From Quercus robur (taxonomy: Eukaryota > Streptophyta > Magnoliopsida > Fagales > Fagaceae): a stretch of 64,000 bases of DNA. Location: the NCBI RefSeq assembly GCF_932294415.1, contig NC_065537.1, positions 65,982,290 to 66,046,289 of the forward strand, read 5' to 3'. Shown here piece after piece: positions 1-11,293 of the stretch (within the stretch, counting starts at the first letter, position 1; every line of letters starts with the position of its first letter). The notes beneath the pieces are model-generated. The model made no database searches, was not told the DNA's origin, and saw nothing but the letters and a program-made list of their open reading frames with translations. The position numbers and the translations under genes are program-made.

Positions 1-100
1 ATCTGACCTTTTTAATTTTTTTATTTTAAAGCCTGGTGCGTTATAGTTCTCCTATGGCTCAATCCACAAGTTTATTTATGTTTGAAGGAGATCCTCTTGA
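1..100 (+). mobile_element. Ty1/copia LTR-retrotransposon fossil, left piece
   Basis: A short stretch of copia pol (the part leading into RNase H). It reads into the same codon context that resumes after 4341. The LINE at 101-4340 was inserted into this older element. The 11-bp sequence gatcctcttga ends this piece (90-100) and is repeated at 4341-4351 as the target-site duplication. The element is broken and runs off the window on the left. Confidence 0.6.
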
Positions 101-1521
101 AGACCGGGTGATGCATATACTAAATTGAGACTTGATACAGCTGTGGCAACGAATGGGTGGATTGAAAAATTTCAGGTCAGCAATGTAGTGTACATTCTTC
201 CTTATGCTTCAAACCATCTTCCTATTGCTATCCAGGTTCGAAAATTTAGACAGAAACATCGTAAAGCTGATCGGGGTTTTAACTTTGAAGAGAGTTGGTT
301 GTTATGGGATGAATGTGAGGCTCGGGTTCAACATGCATGGAGTTTGGCAAGAAGTGGGGATTCAGGTTTGGCAGATGTGCATGCAAAAATAAGGGCTTGT
401 GGTGATGATTTAAATGTGTGGGGAGACACAAGGACTAGACCTGAGGAGGAAGGGATTAAATCCCTTCAGAATTGGCTTGATAGAACTAATAGAGCTGACA
501 CTACTGATGAGAGTAAGGTGGAGTATTTGGCGATCAGTAAACAATTGGATGATCTCTTGTTGAAATAGGAGATTTACTAGGTACAACGATCTAGGGTTGC
601 ATGGTTGAAACATGGGGATAGAAATACTAAGTTTTTCCATTTAAAAGCATTACAACGGTGACGATGAAATTATATCAAGGGCATCATGAATTCACAGGAG
701 CAATGGGTGGAGGACATAGCCAGAGTTGCAGTTGATTATTTTGATAATCTTTTTTGTGCAAGATCATGCAATCAAATGGAGGAGTGTTTAAGCATAGTTT
801 CGGCCAGAGTAACTACAGAAATGCAAGAGATGCTTTCCAAGGATTTTGCTACTGATGAAATCAAGGAAGCTATATTTCAGATGGGACCAACAAAGGCACC
901 TGGACCTGATGGTATAAATGCCTTGTTTTATAAAAAATTATGGCATATTATGGGTGGCGATGTAGTGAATGTTGTGTTAGATTTTTTGAATAATGGAGCT
1001 TGTTACAAGTTTTAAATCATACCAATATTGTGCTCATCCCTAAAGTGAAGAATATAGAGAAAATGTCTGAATTTAGATCTATTAGTCTTTGTAATGTCAT
1101 TCATAAGGTTATTTCTAAAGTCCTTGCCAATAGACTGAAACAAGTGCTTCTTGATATTATTTCTCCTATCCAGAGTTCTTTTGTGCCAGGTAGACTTATT
1201 ACAGATAATGTTATTGTGGCATATGAGGTTATGCATTCTATGCATGCCAGGAAGAAGGGCAACACAGGTGCTTTGGCTTTGAAGCTGGATGTTAGCAAAG
1301 CATATGATCGAGTGGAATGACTATTCTTACAAGGCATTATGCAGAAGTTGGGCTTTCCAGAAAAGTGGATTGAGAGAGTGATGACACGTGTCACCACCAC
1401 ATCATTCTCTATTCTTCTAATGGAAAACCTTATAGGAATGTGATTCCATTTAGGGGAATCCGTCAGGGAAATCCTCTCTCACCGTACTTATTTCTATTAT
1501 GTGCAGAGGGATTTACATCTT

Positions 1522-1987
1522 GTACGGCACTGTGGTACCCAGATCCATTTGGGCCTTGAATTCAGGCCCAACAGCGTGGCCCACATCCCCAATCTCTTTC
1601 TACCCAAAACCCTAGCTTGAACCTGTACAAATTGCTAGCCCAAGTTTCATTACCTGACCCTTGCTCGGCAAACCATTCCCGAACAACAAAGAAAGAATAA
1701 CGTCTAAACACACCATTATAGCATGCTCGGTAGCACCCAGGGAACATCATTGCCGGGCATGCCTACCTGAGTTAGAACCAAGTTCCAAGGCCACATTTGC
1801 TACATTCTACTCCCACCAAACCATCCACTTACAACTGATGATATTGGACCCCCAATTACACTAACTATGGTAGTAATTATGATCTCTCCACTAATCTAGA
1901 GCAATAAATATGAGAAGATGGAAAGGGAAAATGTTGTTGAAAGGTTCTCAAGAAAATAGAGAGTAGAGAAAAAGAGTGACTCAGGAA

Positions 1988-2041
<54 letters not shown>

Positions 2042-2158
2042 ACTACGTTGAGTCTCTGTGCCGAAAACAACCCGAAGTAAGAAATCCTATGCCCACATTA
2101 CAAATAAGTTGTGAGCCCAAGTGAATTTAGGCCCAACAGTCTCACTTTCGACGCGCAC
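1522..2158. mobile_element. 637-bp insertion inside the LINE reverse transcriptase, class unknown
   Basis: The LINE coding sequence stops matching at 1521 (CAEGFTS) and resumes at 2159 (TSLLAKAES). The 7-bp word acatctt lies on both sides (1515-1521 and 2159-2165), as expected for a target-site duplication. The insert has no convincing reading frame. It carries a near-repeat of 18 bp close to its two ends (around 1559-1576 and 2123-2140, core aggcccaacag) and a (GA)n run at 1987-2033. I do not recognise the family. A small non-autonomous retroelement or a filler insertion are both possible. Confidence 0.6.
1987..2033. repeat. (GA)n microsatellite
   Basis: An uninterrupted GA dinucleotide run of about 46 bp inside the insert described at 1522-2158. 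Confidence 0.9.
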
Positions 2159-4340
2159 ACATCTTTATTAGCAAAAGCAGAGTCTAATGGGAAAATTCAT
2201 GGCGCTTCCATTTGCAGAGGGGCATTGAAAGTTTCTAACTTATTGTTTGTAGATGATTCCCTCTTGTTTTGCAGGGCAACACAAAATGAAATGAAGGTTG
2301 TTTTTGAGATGCTTCAGACCTATGTCAATGCGTCAGGTTAGTGCATAAATTTGGAGAAGTCTTCAGTCTTTTTTAGCAGCAATACTTCAGCTAGTCAGAA
2401 GCAAGGCATTTTGAGGATTTTGGGAGTGCAGGAAGTGAACCGGTAGAGTCTTATTTAGGGCTGCCTAACTTAGTAGGGAGAACAAAGTATTACACATTCT
2501 CATACTTGAAGGATAGGATATGGAAAAATTGTAAGGGTGGAAAGGGAAGATGTTGTCTAAGGCCAGTAAGGAAATTCTTATTAAAGCAGTTGCTCAGTCT
2601 ATTCCTACTTACACTATGAGTGTTTTCCAACTCCCTTTGAAACTTTGTGATGAGTTAGATGAAATGTGTGCTAAATTTTGGTGGGGACAGTTGGGGAATG
2701 AAAGGAAAATATTGGCAAAGGTGGGAAAAATTAACATTATCAAAAAGGGAGGGAGGAATGGGTTTTAGGGATTTAAGGGCCTTTAATTTAGCAATGTTAG
2801 CTAAAGAAGGGTGGAGGTTGCTACATGATAATAATTCTGTAGTATTTCAATACCTCAAAGCTAGATATTTTCCAAGAACTTCTCTTTTTAATGCCAAGGA
2901 ATCCCCAAATTGCTCTTTTGTTTGGAAGATTATTGTGGCTGCTTTTCCTATTTTGAAGTCTGGATGTTATTGGAGAGTTGGGAATGGCCATTCAATTCAG
3001 ATTCTAGGGGATAAATGGATACCGAATTATCCAACAAATGCGCCTTTACATTTAGTGAAGAATGAAGTTCGTGAGGTGACTATTGCTGAATTAATTAACC
3101 AAGACTTGCATGCATGGAGGTCTGATTTTATCATGGATATGTTTGAAAAAGAAGATGTCGAAGTTATTTGTAGAATACTACTCAACCAAAGACATGTGGA
3201 GGATTTTATAATTTGACTGCACCAAAGGAAAGGGATTTTTATTGTTAAATCCGTGTACAAGGTGGCTAGGGAAGTGTTAAGAGGAGGAAGGGTAGCTGAG
3301 AGTTCTAGGGGCTATGTTGGAAAGGGAATTTGGTCTGCACTTTGGAAGCTTAGAATTCCTAACAAAATTAAGGTGTTTGGGTGGAGAGCTTGTAATGAAA
3401 TCTTGCCAACAAAATTGAATTTGTCTAAGAGAAGAATTATTGAAGATGCAATGTGTCGAATTTGCTTGAGGTTTCTAGAATTAGTTGTCCATGCACTTTG
3501 GGAATGTGATGCGGCTAAAGATGTGTAGGCAGGTAGCTTAAAAATTCTGTAGTAGGGAGGGTTGGGTATGGCTAATATGCTTCAAGTAATGGAATATTTA
3601 TTGGAACGGGTTGAGTCTCAAGATATGGAGGTTGTGCTCGTTCAAGCATGGCTGATTTGGAATCAAAGAAATTGGGTTGTGCATGGAGGCAAGTTCCATG
3701 ACCCGAGGTGGTTGAACAATTGAGCAAGGGAGTTTCTTGAAGAGTTTCGGACTGCATCAGCACTGATGGGACCTGCACATGGAGGGTAGTCTTCTCGGTA
3801 TACCAGCAGCCCCCTCCACCTTTGGTCTTCAAACTTAATTTTTGATGTAGCTTTGTTTTCAGCTCTTAATAGTTCTGGTTTTGGTGCAATTATCTAGAAT
3901 GAAAAAGATGAGGTTATGGGAGCCATGGCAACAAAGGGTCCTAAGGTATTTTGCAACGAGGAGGTTGAGTTACTTGCATGTAGAAAAGCTATTGAATTTG
4001 CCGTAGATGCTGGCTTCTCTGAATTAATCATTGAAGGGGATAATTGCTCTGTTATGAATGTTATTTCAGCTTTGCAAGATGATCACTCTTTGCTTGGGAA
4101 TGTAATTGGGGACATTCATCATTTGGTTAGGAATTCGCAATGGGTAAGGATTGAATGTACTAGGTGAGGTGGGAATAGAGTTGCTCATGAGTTAGCTCAA
4201 TTTGCTAGGAATATTAGTCATGATTTGTTTTGGATGGAAGATGTTCCTCCAATAGCTATGGAAGCTTTGTACCAAGATGCTAATTTTTCTGATTAATTAA
4301 ATGGCATGTTTCTATTTCAAAAAAGAGGGGGGGGGGGGGG

Positions 4341-5106
4341 GATCCTCTTGATGATGTCACTTTATATAAAGTATTGTTGGGGCTTAATAGTATTTCTCTC
4401 TTACTCGTCTTGACATTAGTTTCACTGTTAACAAGCTATCCCAATATATGCATTGTCCCACATCACTTCACTGGCAATTTGTCAAATGCCTTCTGCTTTA
4501 TCTTAAACAAATGGTTCATCATGGTCTTCAGCTCAAACGCTCTAAGTTCAATACCCTCCAAGCTTTTTATATGAGCTTGGTACCCTTGTACCTAGGTCTC
4601 TAGTTCTATGGTGTGACAACATTGGCACAACTTATTTATCTTCCAATCCTGTCTTCCATGCTCGTACAAAGCATGTTAAGATTGATTTTCATTTAGTCAG
4701 GGATATGGTTGCTAATGGCTCACTCATAATTCATTTTCTGTCTAGTAAAGATCAACTAGCTGACATCTTTACCAAGCCCCTATCTTCATCTAGATTTGCT
4801 CTTCTTTAGACCAACCTCAATGTTCTTCCAGTATAGTTGAGCTTGCGGGGGCATGTTAAGGATCAGAGCTAATCATAAGTTATATTCTAGTTATGGTAAA
4901 CGAAATACAAATTGTAACAACTCTAGATTATGATAAGATAGGATAGAGTTATTTGTATTTTCAAACTTAAGATAGGATAGAGTCATTTGTATTTGAAACT
5001 CTGTTATATTCCAAATTCCTGCATCTGTACAATCCCATTATAAATGGAAGGCCTTGAGCCGTATCAGATAGGCTGAAAACATTTTTAGTATTTCATTGAG
5101 TTTACA
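4341..5106 (+). mobile_element. Ty1/copia fossil, right piece with 3' LTR
   Basis: Copia RNase H-type sequence is readable on the plus strand. Key words are MHCPTS-like near 4455, HGLQLKRS near 4530, LWCDN near 4607, ARTKHV(K)IDFH near 4665 and [10 protein letters not shown] near 4750, in typical copia order. A purine-rich tract (about 4838-4853) leads to an LTR starting TGTTAAG at 4854 and ending at about 5106. The element is clearly broken (several breaks) and old. Its left part is at 1-100, on the other side of the LINE. The host sequence 3' of gene 1 begins almost directly after it. Confidence 0.75.
4854..5106 (+). repeat. 3' LTR of the copia fossil (about 253 bp)
   Basis: It starts TGTTAAG after a G-rich polypurine tract and ends near TTTACA. 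Only this LTR is in the window, so the right border is judged from the TG...CA convention and from the point where similarity to the flank of the second At4g22030-like gene begins (about 5107). Confidence 0.55.
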
Positions 5107-5199
5107 AAGAATCAAAGTAAACCCTTTTCAATGTTTCATGGATATACAAAAATTTTGTTTGTCAAAAGAATCAAAGAATAAGTCTGTGCAGAACTAAAA

Positions 5200-6438
5200 T
5201 TAGAAAAGTTTGCTTGCAAATTCATCAATTGAAGTTCCTTCTCTTCGAGAATAAGCAGATTTTCGTGCAAGTTCTTTTAGCTGTGACAAGCTTCTTCCAA
5301 ACTTCAAAGCCACCTTCATCTCAAACAACTCCCCATTCTCTCTTTTTTCCAAATCTTTTTCTTCAAGAGTGCCTTCAATTGATTCTTCCAATAGGCTAAA
5401 GAAGCCAGCGGAGTTTCTATAAATCTCATACACCATTCCAACTTGCCCACCATGCTCAAAAGTATTTACAACACTTCCTAATGCCCCAGCAGCCACTGCT
5501 ATTATCGCTGCCCATGATCCATTACCCACAAAAGTGGAACCTATGGCGGCAATGCCAGTGAGTAATGGGCCTGAGATAGCCAAAATCTTGTTGATCTTCA
5601 ACACCAAGTTGCCTAGCCTTACATAGTCTTTAATGTCTTTTCTCTTCACCACTTCCATTATATCTCTCATTTCAATTTCCAGCTCCTCACTCCAACCATT
5701 CTTTTCCATCTTATGAAATTTACCTTCTTCTGCTCTGGTTTTGTTCTGGGATTGTGTAGAAGGCCACCAAACAGCAGGTTCAAACTTTGAAGGAAACTTT
5801 TCTAGCATTGCTCCGAGCAAGGGAAGTGGGAAGGCTTTATCAAGAGCCAAGACCTTTTCCATCACAATTTTCACATCCTCTTGAGTTGGAGACCCAAGAG
5901 TGAGGATAGTTTGGATTTGGCTTTGGCGTTGCTTGAACAATCTTGTAGCATTACGTTGTTCCTCGGCAAGTTGTGAGGGCTGAATTTTGTTCATTATAAG
6001 CAACAATCCTGTGGCTGCAGAGTACAATAGCGCGGACGATAATTTCAAAGCCAATAGAGGCATTCCAGCGCCTCCAATTGCTCCAACACCAGTTAAGGTT
6101 GCAGCAGTAAGAGTTATCATGTTGATAGAGTTCAAAAGAAGGGTGTTCCAATTGTCACGTTGCTTGCCAATGTTATTGTGCATCTCTACCCTATCAGCTA
6201 CAGCTTCTAAAAGAGCATAGAGTTGGGTATTTGCAATACTAGTGGAGTTGTATGATTCAACATCAATTGGGACTGTTTTTGTAAACCCAACCCTTATGTT
6301 CAATTCCTCAACCACAGTTCTTGTTGGAATTTTTGGAACTGACAAAGGGACTCTTGGAAGTTTTGGGAGATGAATGGCAGCACTGATTTTCTTTGAAGAA
6401 GAAGAGAGTGTGAGAGGTGAAGCTTGTAGGGAAGCCAT
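5200..6438 (-). CDS. At4g22030-like protein (family often named 'probable F-box protein'), copy 1
   Basis: Intronless frame of 412 codons. The start is fixed by MASLQAS, which is shared by all three copies, and by a TATA box 82 bp upstream. Residues 1-40 are rich in Ser, Ala, Pro and Lys without acids, like a plastid transit peptide (inference). Two long hydrophobic, Gly/Ala-rich helical stretches follow at about 105-149 and 286-325, separated by a charged region (about 155-285) with a PAVWWPS motif near 221. The C-terminus is basic and helical. The family is known from Arabidopsis At4g22030 and relatives. Many databases call it an F-box protein, but I see no F-box here. Function is unknown; membrane or plastid-envelope association is a guess from the hydrophobic blocks. 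By my count it differs from copy 3 at about 35 of 412 residues (~91% identity). The frame is intact. Confidence 0.88.
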   Translation of the reverse strand: MASLQASPLTLSSSSKKISAAIHLPKLPRVPLSVPKIPTRTVVEELNIRVGFTKTVPIDVESYNSTSIANTQLYALLEAVADRVEMHNNIGKQRDNWNTLLLNSINMITLTAATLTGVGAIGGAGMPLLALKLSSALLYSAATGLLLIMNKIQPSQLAEEQRNATRLFKQRQSQIQTILTLGSPTQEDVKIVMEKVLALDKAFPLPLLGAMLEKFPSKFEPAVWWPSTQSQNKTRAEEGKFHKMEKNGWSEELEIEMRDIMEVVKRKDIKDYVRLGNLVLKINKILAISGPLLTGIAAIGSTFVGNGSWAAIIAVAAGALGSVVNTFEHGGQVGMVYEIYRNSAGFFSLLEESIEGTLEEKDLEKRENGELFEMKVALKFGRSLSQLKELARKSAYSRREGTSIDEFASKLF

Positions 6439-6519
6439 TTGATTGAGGTTGTATGTGGTTATTTTCTGTCTTTGGAGGATGAGAGGTTGAGAATGGAGGT
6501 AGATAGGTTTGTGGAGTCT

Positions 6520-6527
6520 TATTTATA
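6520..6527 (-). promoter_or_regulatory. TATA box of copy 1
   Basis: TATAAATA on the minus strand, 82 bp upstream of the start codon. The same box sits at nearly the same distance in copies 2 and 3, inside a conserved stretch (ggagtcttatttatacc on the plus strand). Confidence 0.7.
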
Positions 6528-6857
6528 CCTACGAAACATCACTGAGAAGAAGGCGTCAGATGTGGAAAATATTGACTGGTATCTGGCTTGACTTAGCCCA
6601 ATATTGGATTGACCCATTCCCTCTTCAAAGATGGTTTCTTACTTTTATTGAATCGTGCAATTTAACAAAGGCTGCGAGGTCAATATCTTATATACCTACA
6701 AGTCAGAACAAAAATGCCACTAGAACTACTATAATTCTTGAGACCAAATATGAGCTTCCTTTTCGTTTCATTGGAATACAGTACGTGTATTTCTCTGTTA
6801 AGAGTTTATTTTCAGAATATAACTAGTCATAACTCCGTTCTATTTACCGAAAAGTTG

Positions 6858-6893
<36 letters not shown>

Positions 6894-7112
6894 GATAAAT
6901 ACTTAATTTATAAGTATTGATAAATAAAATTAACTTTTTTTTTATTTAAAATATTTAGTTTTTAAGTCAAGTTTTATAGTTATAAATAAATTAAATACGT
7001 CCACTGTTTCTGAGTACTTTCAGTATTAGTTACTACAAAATTTATTGACTTCAAATATGCTTGACGATTGAACTTTGATCATTCAAATGGTAATGTCACT
7101 AATCAATGGGAC
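6528..7112. other. Upstream region of copy 1; no gene seen
   Basis: The first ~230 bp match the promoters of copies 2 and 3 (for example gtcagatgtgg and ttgacttagccca), after which similarity fades. A (TA)n run lies at about 6859-6888. I see no coding sequence. Confidence 0.6.
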
Positions 7113-7120
7113 AATTTATA

Positions 7121-7718
7121 CAGGGATAGAGCCGGAACTTTGAGTTAGGGGGTGCAGTTTTACTGTTGGTTATGTACGGCTGTTTCAATCTCTGACTCTG
7201 TTATTACTTAGCTGTTGAGTGTTTTTTTTTTTTTTTTTTTTTTAAGGTAAGAACAAAATTATTTTTGTTTAGAAATTTTTTAAAGTGCAGGGTTGTTTAT
7301 TTTAAATAAAATTGATTAATTGATCTTAATTTTTTTTTTTAAGTTTTACTATTAGTAATTTTTGTTGTTAAACTATAGTTTTTGAGTTTTGTATATTTTG
7401 TTTAAGATTTTAGATCTATAAATATTTTTATGGTCACTAAAAAGAGGAAAATGCTAGAGTTACAAATTTTTTTATAAATTACATATGTGAGTGGTGGGCC
7501 CATATACCAACTAATCAGAATTTGCTACTAAAACAGTTTGCAAATATGTTTTAAAAAAGTTTGAGTATAGCATTACTCTTAAAAGAATCAATGATATTAT
7601 TTAAGGAAAACAAAATGTAATTTTATAGAACAAAATTGCTAAAATTAGTGCACATATATATAATAATATTTAAAAAAAAAATTGAGGGGCCCTTAGTCTA
7701 ATCATGGCTCCGTCCTTG
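7121..7718. mobile_element. hAT-type non-autonomous element (598 bp)
   Basis: The ends are imperfect inverted repeats: CAGGGATAGAGCC at the left, and CAAGGACGGAGCC when the right end is read in reverse. The 8-bp word aatttata flanks the element on both sides (7113-7120 and 7719-7726), which is the hAT target-duplication length. There is no transposase frame. The interior is AT-rich and appears to hold a second small inverted-repeat element at about 7450-7600. Confidence 0.78.
7450..7600. mobile_element. Small MITE-like inverted repeat nested in the hAT element
   Basis: The sequence near 7450 (atgctagagttacaaattttttt) and the reverse of that near 7545-7590 (atgctatactcaaactttttt) resemble each other over about 40 bp, with a gc-richer centre (gtggtgggcccatat). 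A related-looking element is in the WAK intron at 53649-53826. The borders are not sharp. Confidence 0.4.
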
Positions 7719-7726
7719 AATTTATA

Positions 7727-10700
7727 GATGTGCATCTCATCTCCAATGCTAGATCATTTGTATTAACTCGTGCAAAAATTTATGTATATTTTAGCATAAG
7801 ATCTTAATTTTTCTATTTTGCATCTCATTTTTCAAAACATGATTATCTATTTTACATTATATTTTATTATAATATAAACTTTTCTTAATTTTCAAAAATG
7901 TTTCTGTTTATTCACACACAATAACCACCATGGCTCTATGGCTCCATTTGGTGTTTCCAAATGCATTTGATGAACGAGAGCAACAAATTATGGTCCTCAG
8001 CATGGGGTGAGGTAGAGTTGCAAATACATATTTTGCTTTGTATGATTTAAGTTACACCCACGTCTTTCCATGACTTTATATTAGACTAATCTTATGTCAA
8101 TTCACTGTTATTTCACATATTTTTCATGTTGCTATTATATATTATTCAAATGACATTTACTTTTCAATTTATAAGTGCATGGGTTTAACTTAAGTAAATT
8201 GTTAATAATTTGTTGATGGAATGATTTTTTTTAATCACTAATTATCTTGGTATTTGATGACCATGATGGATATAGAAAAAGAAAATCCCTAAACTAGCAG
8301 TAAGTTCAACAAAGTTATTAGCCAATATATAGAAATTTGGTAGTGTAACATCATCAGATTTTACGTGATGTAATTGAACATAGCCTATCGTTTATCGTTT
8401 ATCAATTATGATTTATGACTACTAAAAATCATTGTGTAAATTAGGTTTCAAGACTTGTCTACCAACAATGTTTAGTTGAAAGAAGTTCTTATGGGTATGC
8501 TCAATATACTTTCAATGAAAATACATTTCAATTGATTTGAATAAAATTTGTTCTTCAAAAGTTTTGCTTCTAATGTACATATTTGATGCGATGACAAAAA
8601 ACCTATTTTGAAAAGATTTCTTCTAAAAAAATATTTTGAAAAGATTGAGGTTGTTTCTTGAGAAGCTGAAAAGAAATTTTAAAAACTTTATATGAAATTG
8701 TATTGCAAATGGGATATACACACACATATATGTATATAATGCTATCGTCCCGTTCCGTAAAACTTGTTTATAAACTTTTTGAAAGAATTTTTTTAATTTT
8801 TTTTTTGTTTAAATATAAACAAATTGTACTTTAAAGTATTGTAGTTTGAAAACTACTTCACCAAATAGTCTGCATTGTCAACATTAAGTAATATGCTTTT
8901 TCATGCAAAGTTTTAGGAGTGATATTACCCCTATTTACAAAATTTATTGTGTAAGTTTTACAAATTAAATTTCAATTCTTAATCATAGAACAAAAAAAAA
9001 TTATTTATTTTATTGTTAAGGTGACAATAGTCATAATTTTTTTTTTTTTTATGAGTTTGCAATATTTAAAAAAAAAAAAAAATTGATTGTAGCTAGTTTT
9101 CACATTTGGTGATTCTGGAGGTTGTAGGGGTATTTAAAATATTGGAGTTACTTTGGTCTTTTTTGTCATCTCAAGGATATTTTAGACATCTTGGTGTAAT
9201 TTGGGGTTAGTTTGGAATTTCTTTGGCCTCAAAGGTATTTTAGCCATTTTGTTATAATCTGAGGCTTATCTTATGCTTTTGTGATTTGAAGGTTTCAAGG
9301 GCATTTTCATCATTTTTGTCATGTGTAGGGATAGATATTTTTTTGGTTTTAAAATGGAATTAATGCTTATTTTTGTAAGTTCTATATGTGTGTGTATTTA
9401 TATGGAGGTTGATGGGCATTTATATTGGGATTGGCTTTGAGAACTTGTATCACTACGAGTGCTTGTATAACAGGAAAAATATCACATTTTAGCCAATCAA
9501 ACCAAAAATTCATTCACATCAAGTCATAAAAAGTTGTGTAAAAATATAAGGTTGCTACATCGTGTAAATTTACATTGGCAGTCTGGCACTATTCATTTGC
9601 ATTTAGTTTTTATTCTTTCTTTATGGATCTCAAGGATGAAAGAAGAGAGTGGATGGTGGTTGTGTATGAAGAAAGAGAAATAATTAAAAAAATCAAGAAA
9701 AATTAATATTTTAATAAAATGTAGTGTAAAATTGATAATCTGATGTGAAATGTTTTTAGGTTTTTTTTTTCTTCCTTTTTTGAGAGAATGAGTTTTTTAA
9801 AAGTGAGTATGTGAAAAAAATAAAAAGAAGTAGGTTTTATGCTAAAAATATAAATGATAATCTGATGCGAATGATCTTAAGATTCTAACTTAGATATGTT
9901 TTTGTTTTGGGGTTGGCTTTAAGGCTTGGGCCAAACATTGGTTTTAGTTAGTGGGCTTAAACTACCGATGGGCTCTTGTTTAGGTGTTTGGGGCAGGTGG
10001 GTTTGGTTCAAAGTTTTGTTTGGGTTTAATATGTATGGGCTAAGAGTGAATTTTTAAGCTGAAATGGGTTATGGGCCACTTATGGGCTTTGTTTTAATAT
10101 GGAAAATGATGTTGATATTGTGCAATGTTTGTATGAATCTGTGTGTTGATGGGTTGTGCAAAAGCATATTATTCGAATATGGCAATACTTGATCAAAGGA
10201 GATGGATGTAGTCTCTGCGTTGCTTGTTCTTATTGCCCACTTCCACTTTGATGCTTCTTTTCTATATCCACTCTTTTTTATTATATCTTTCTCCTTCTTT
10301 GCATACCACCTCTACCGCTCTATGTTGTTGTTGTTATGGTTGGCTTGGTAGAACCAGTTTTGTGTGTGTGGGGTTTCTTTTGAATTTTTGGGATTTTCTA
10401 AGTCCATTGTGATGGAGTTATGATGGTGGTTGGTCTTATATGTGAGCGGTTTTCATGCTCTTAAATGGAGTTTTTGTGTGTATTAATTTGCCTTGGGGTT
10501 CTTAAATGCAACAAATAAATACTACTCTTTTTTTTTTTTTTTTTTCAAATATGATTGACACGGGCTTCTTGTATCTTTGGCTCAAATGATATATTTTGAT
10601 GTTCAACTTTTGAATTTTTTCATACTAAACTTAAAAATAAAATAAAATAAAAATCCTATAGAAAGATAATAAAAAAAACAACATATATGATGATAAAAAT

Positions 10701-11136
10701 GCACTTTAATCTTGATCTTTGTTTGATTCTAAATATGTATATGGCTTCTATTCTCTTTAATAATGTTGTGAATTCTTGTGTTTGAAAAGCCAAATTTTAG
10801 ATATAGTGTTTATTAGTTTTAATTGTTTTTTTGGGTATTTATAAAACTGTAAAATAGTTTGTATGTAACAAGTTTAATTTTTCAAGCCACCAAATTCTGC
10901 TCATATTTCTTGAATAGTCTGCTTGACTATTCAACAATTGGTCCATAATTTTCTGGTCAACTATATATTCCAGAAATGTCACTTTCATCAAGCGCATGAG
11001 ATATTAAATAATACTATTATATATTTGCAACTTGCTGTTCAACAACTTCATTATTACGGGTTGTTGAAATCCAGAAACTAAGAAATGTTATTTTCGAAAG
11101 ACTAGCTAGATTTAGTGTAAAATTTGTGACTCAACC
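7727..11136. other. AT-rich intergenic DNA, no gene seen
   Basis: No frame with protein-like composition was found on either strand. There are several A/T homopolymer runs (about 9040-9080, 10527-10546). A degenerate run at about 9115-9350 repeats words such as ggtattttagccat and resembles the ggtattttggtc repeats at 27840-28335 and 46080-46200. A stretch at 9900-10100 is rich in gggctt/gggcca words. Confidence 0.6.
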
Positions 11137-11293
11137 TTTTTGTATTGTATGTTATATAGTTATACAAAGAGTACAATTGTTAGAAAGAATCAAAGAATCA
11201 AAGTTAACCCTTTTCAATGTTACATAGTCATACAAAAATTTTGTTTGTCAGAAGAATCAAACAGTCAAAGAAAAACTATTTGCAGAACTAAAA

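Larger units (their letters stand above)
101..4340 (+). mobile_element. L1-type LINE (non-LTR retrotransposon), 5'-truncated and decayed
   Basis: The plus-strand order is that of a plant L1 LINE. It starts with the end of an endonuclease domain (RLDTAVATNGW near 125). Reverse transcriptase follows: KAPGPDG near 895, LIPK near 1035, SFVPGR near 1175, KLDVSKAYDRVEW-like near 1285, and an FVDD catalytic box near 2248 (FADD in most relatives). A zinc-binding zf-RVT region follows (near 3330-3520), then a C-terminal RNase H domain (3916-4290, including ACRKAIEFA and EGDN). The frame is broken by several stops and shifts, so it is inactive. It lacks ORF1 and most of the endonuclease; at ~3.6 kb without the later insert it is much shorter than a full plant L1. 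The 3' end runs through an A-rich stretch into a G run (4322-4340). The 11-bp direct repeat gatcctcttga flanks it at 90-100 and 4341-4351. It landed inside a copia element. Confidence 0.88.

Noticed and set aside
5200-6438. F-box function implied by the family name
   Set aside because: No F-box-like leucine/proline pattern appears at the N-terminus of any of the three copies, so only the family relation is kept.
10224-10412. 62-codon hydrophobic frame
   Set aside because: T-rich chance frame without homology-like motifs or a conserved neighbour.
11137-11290. Possible small gene in the 3' flank shared by copies A and B
   Set aside because: The conserved sequence is the transcript end region of the At4g22030-like genes, and frames are not preserved between copies.
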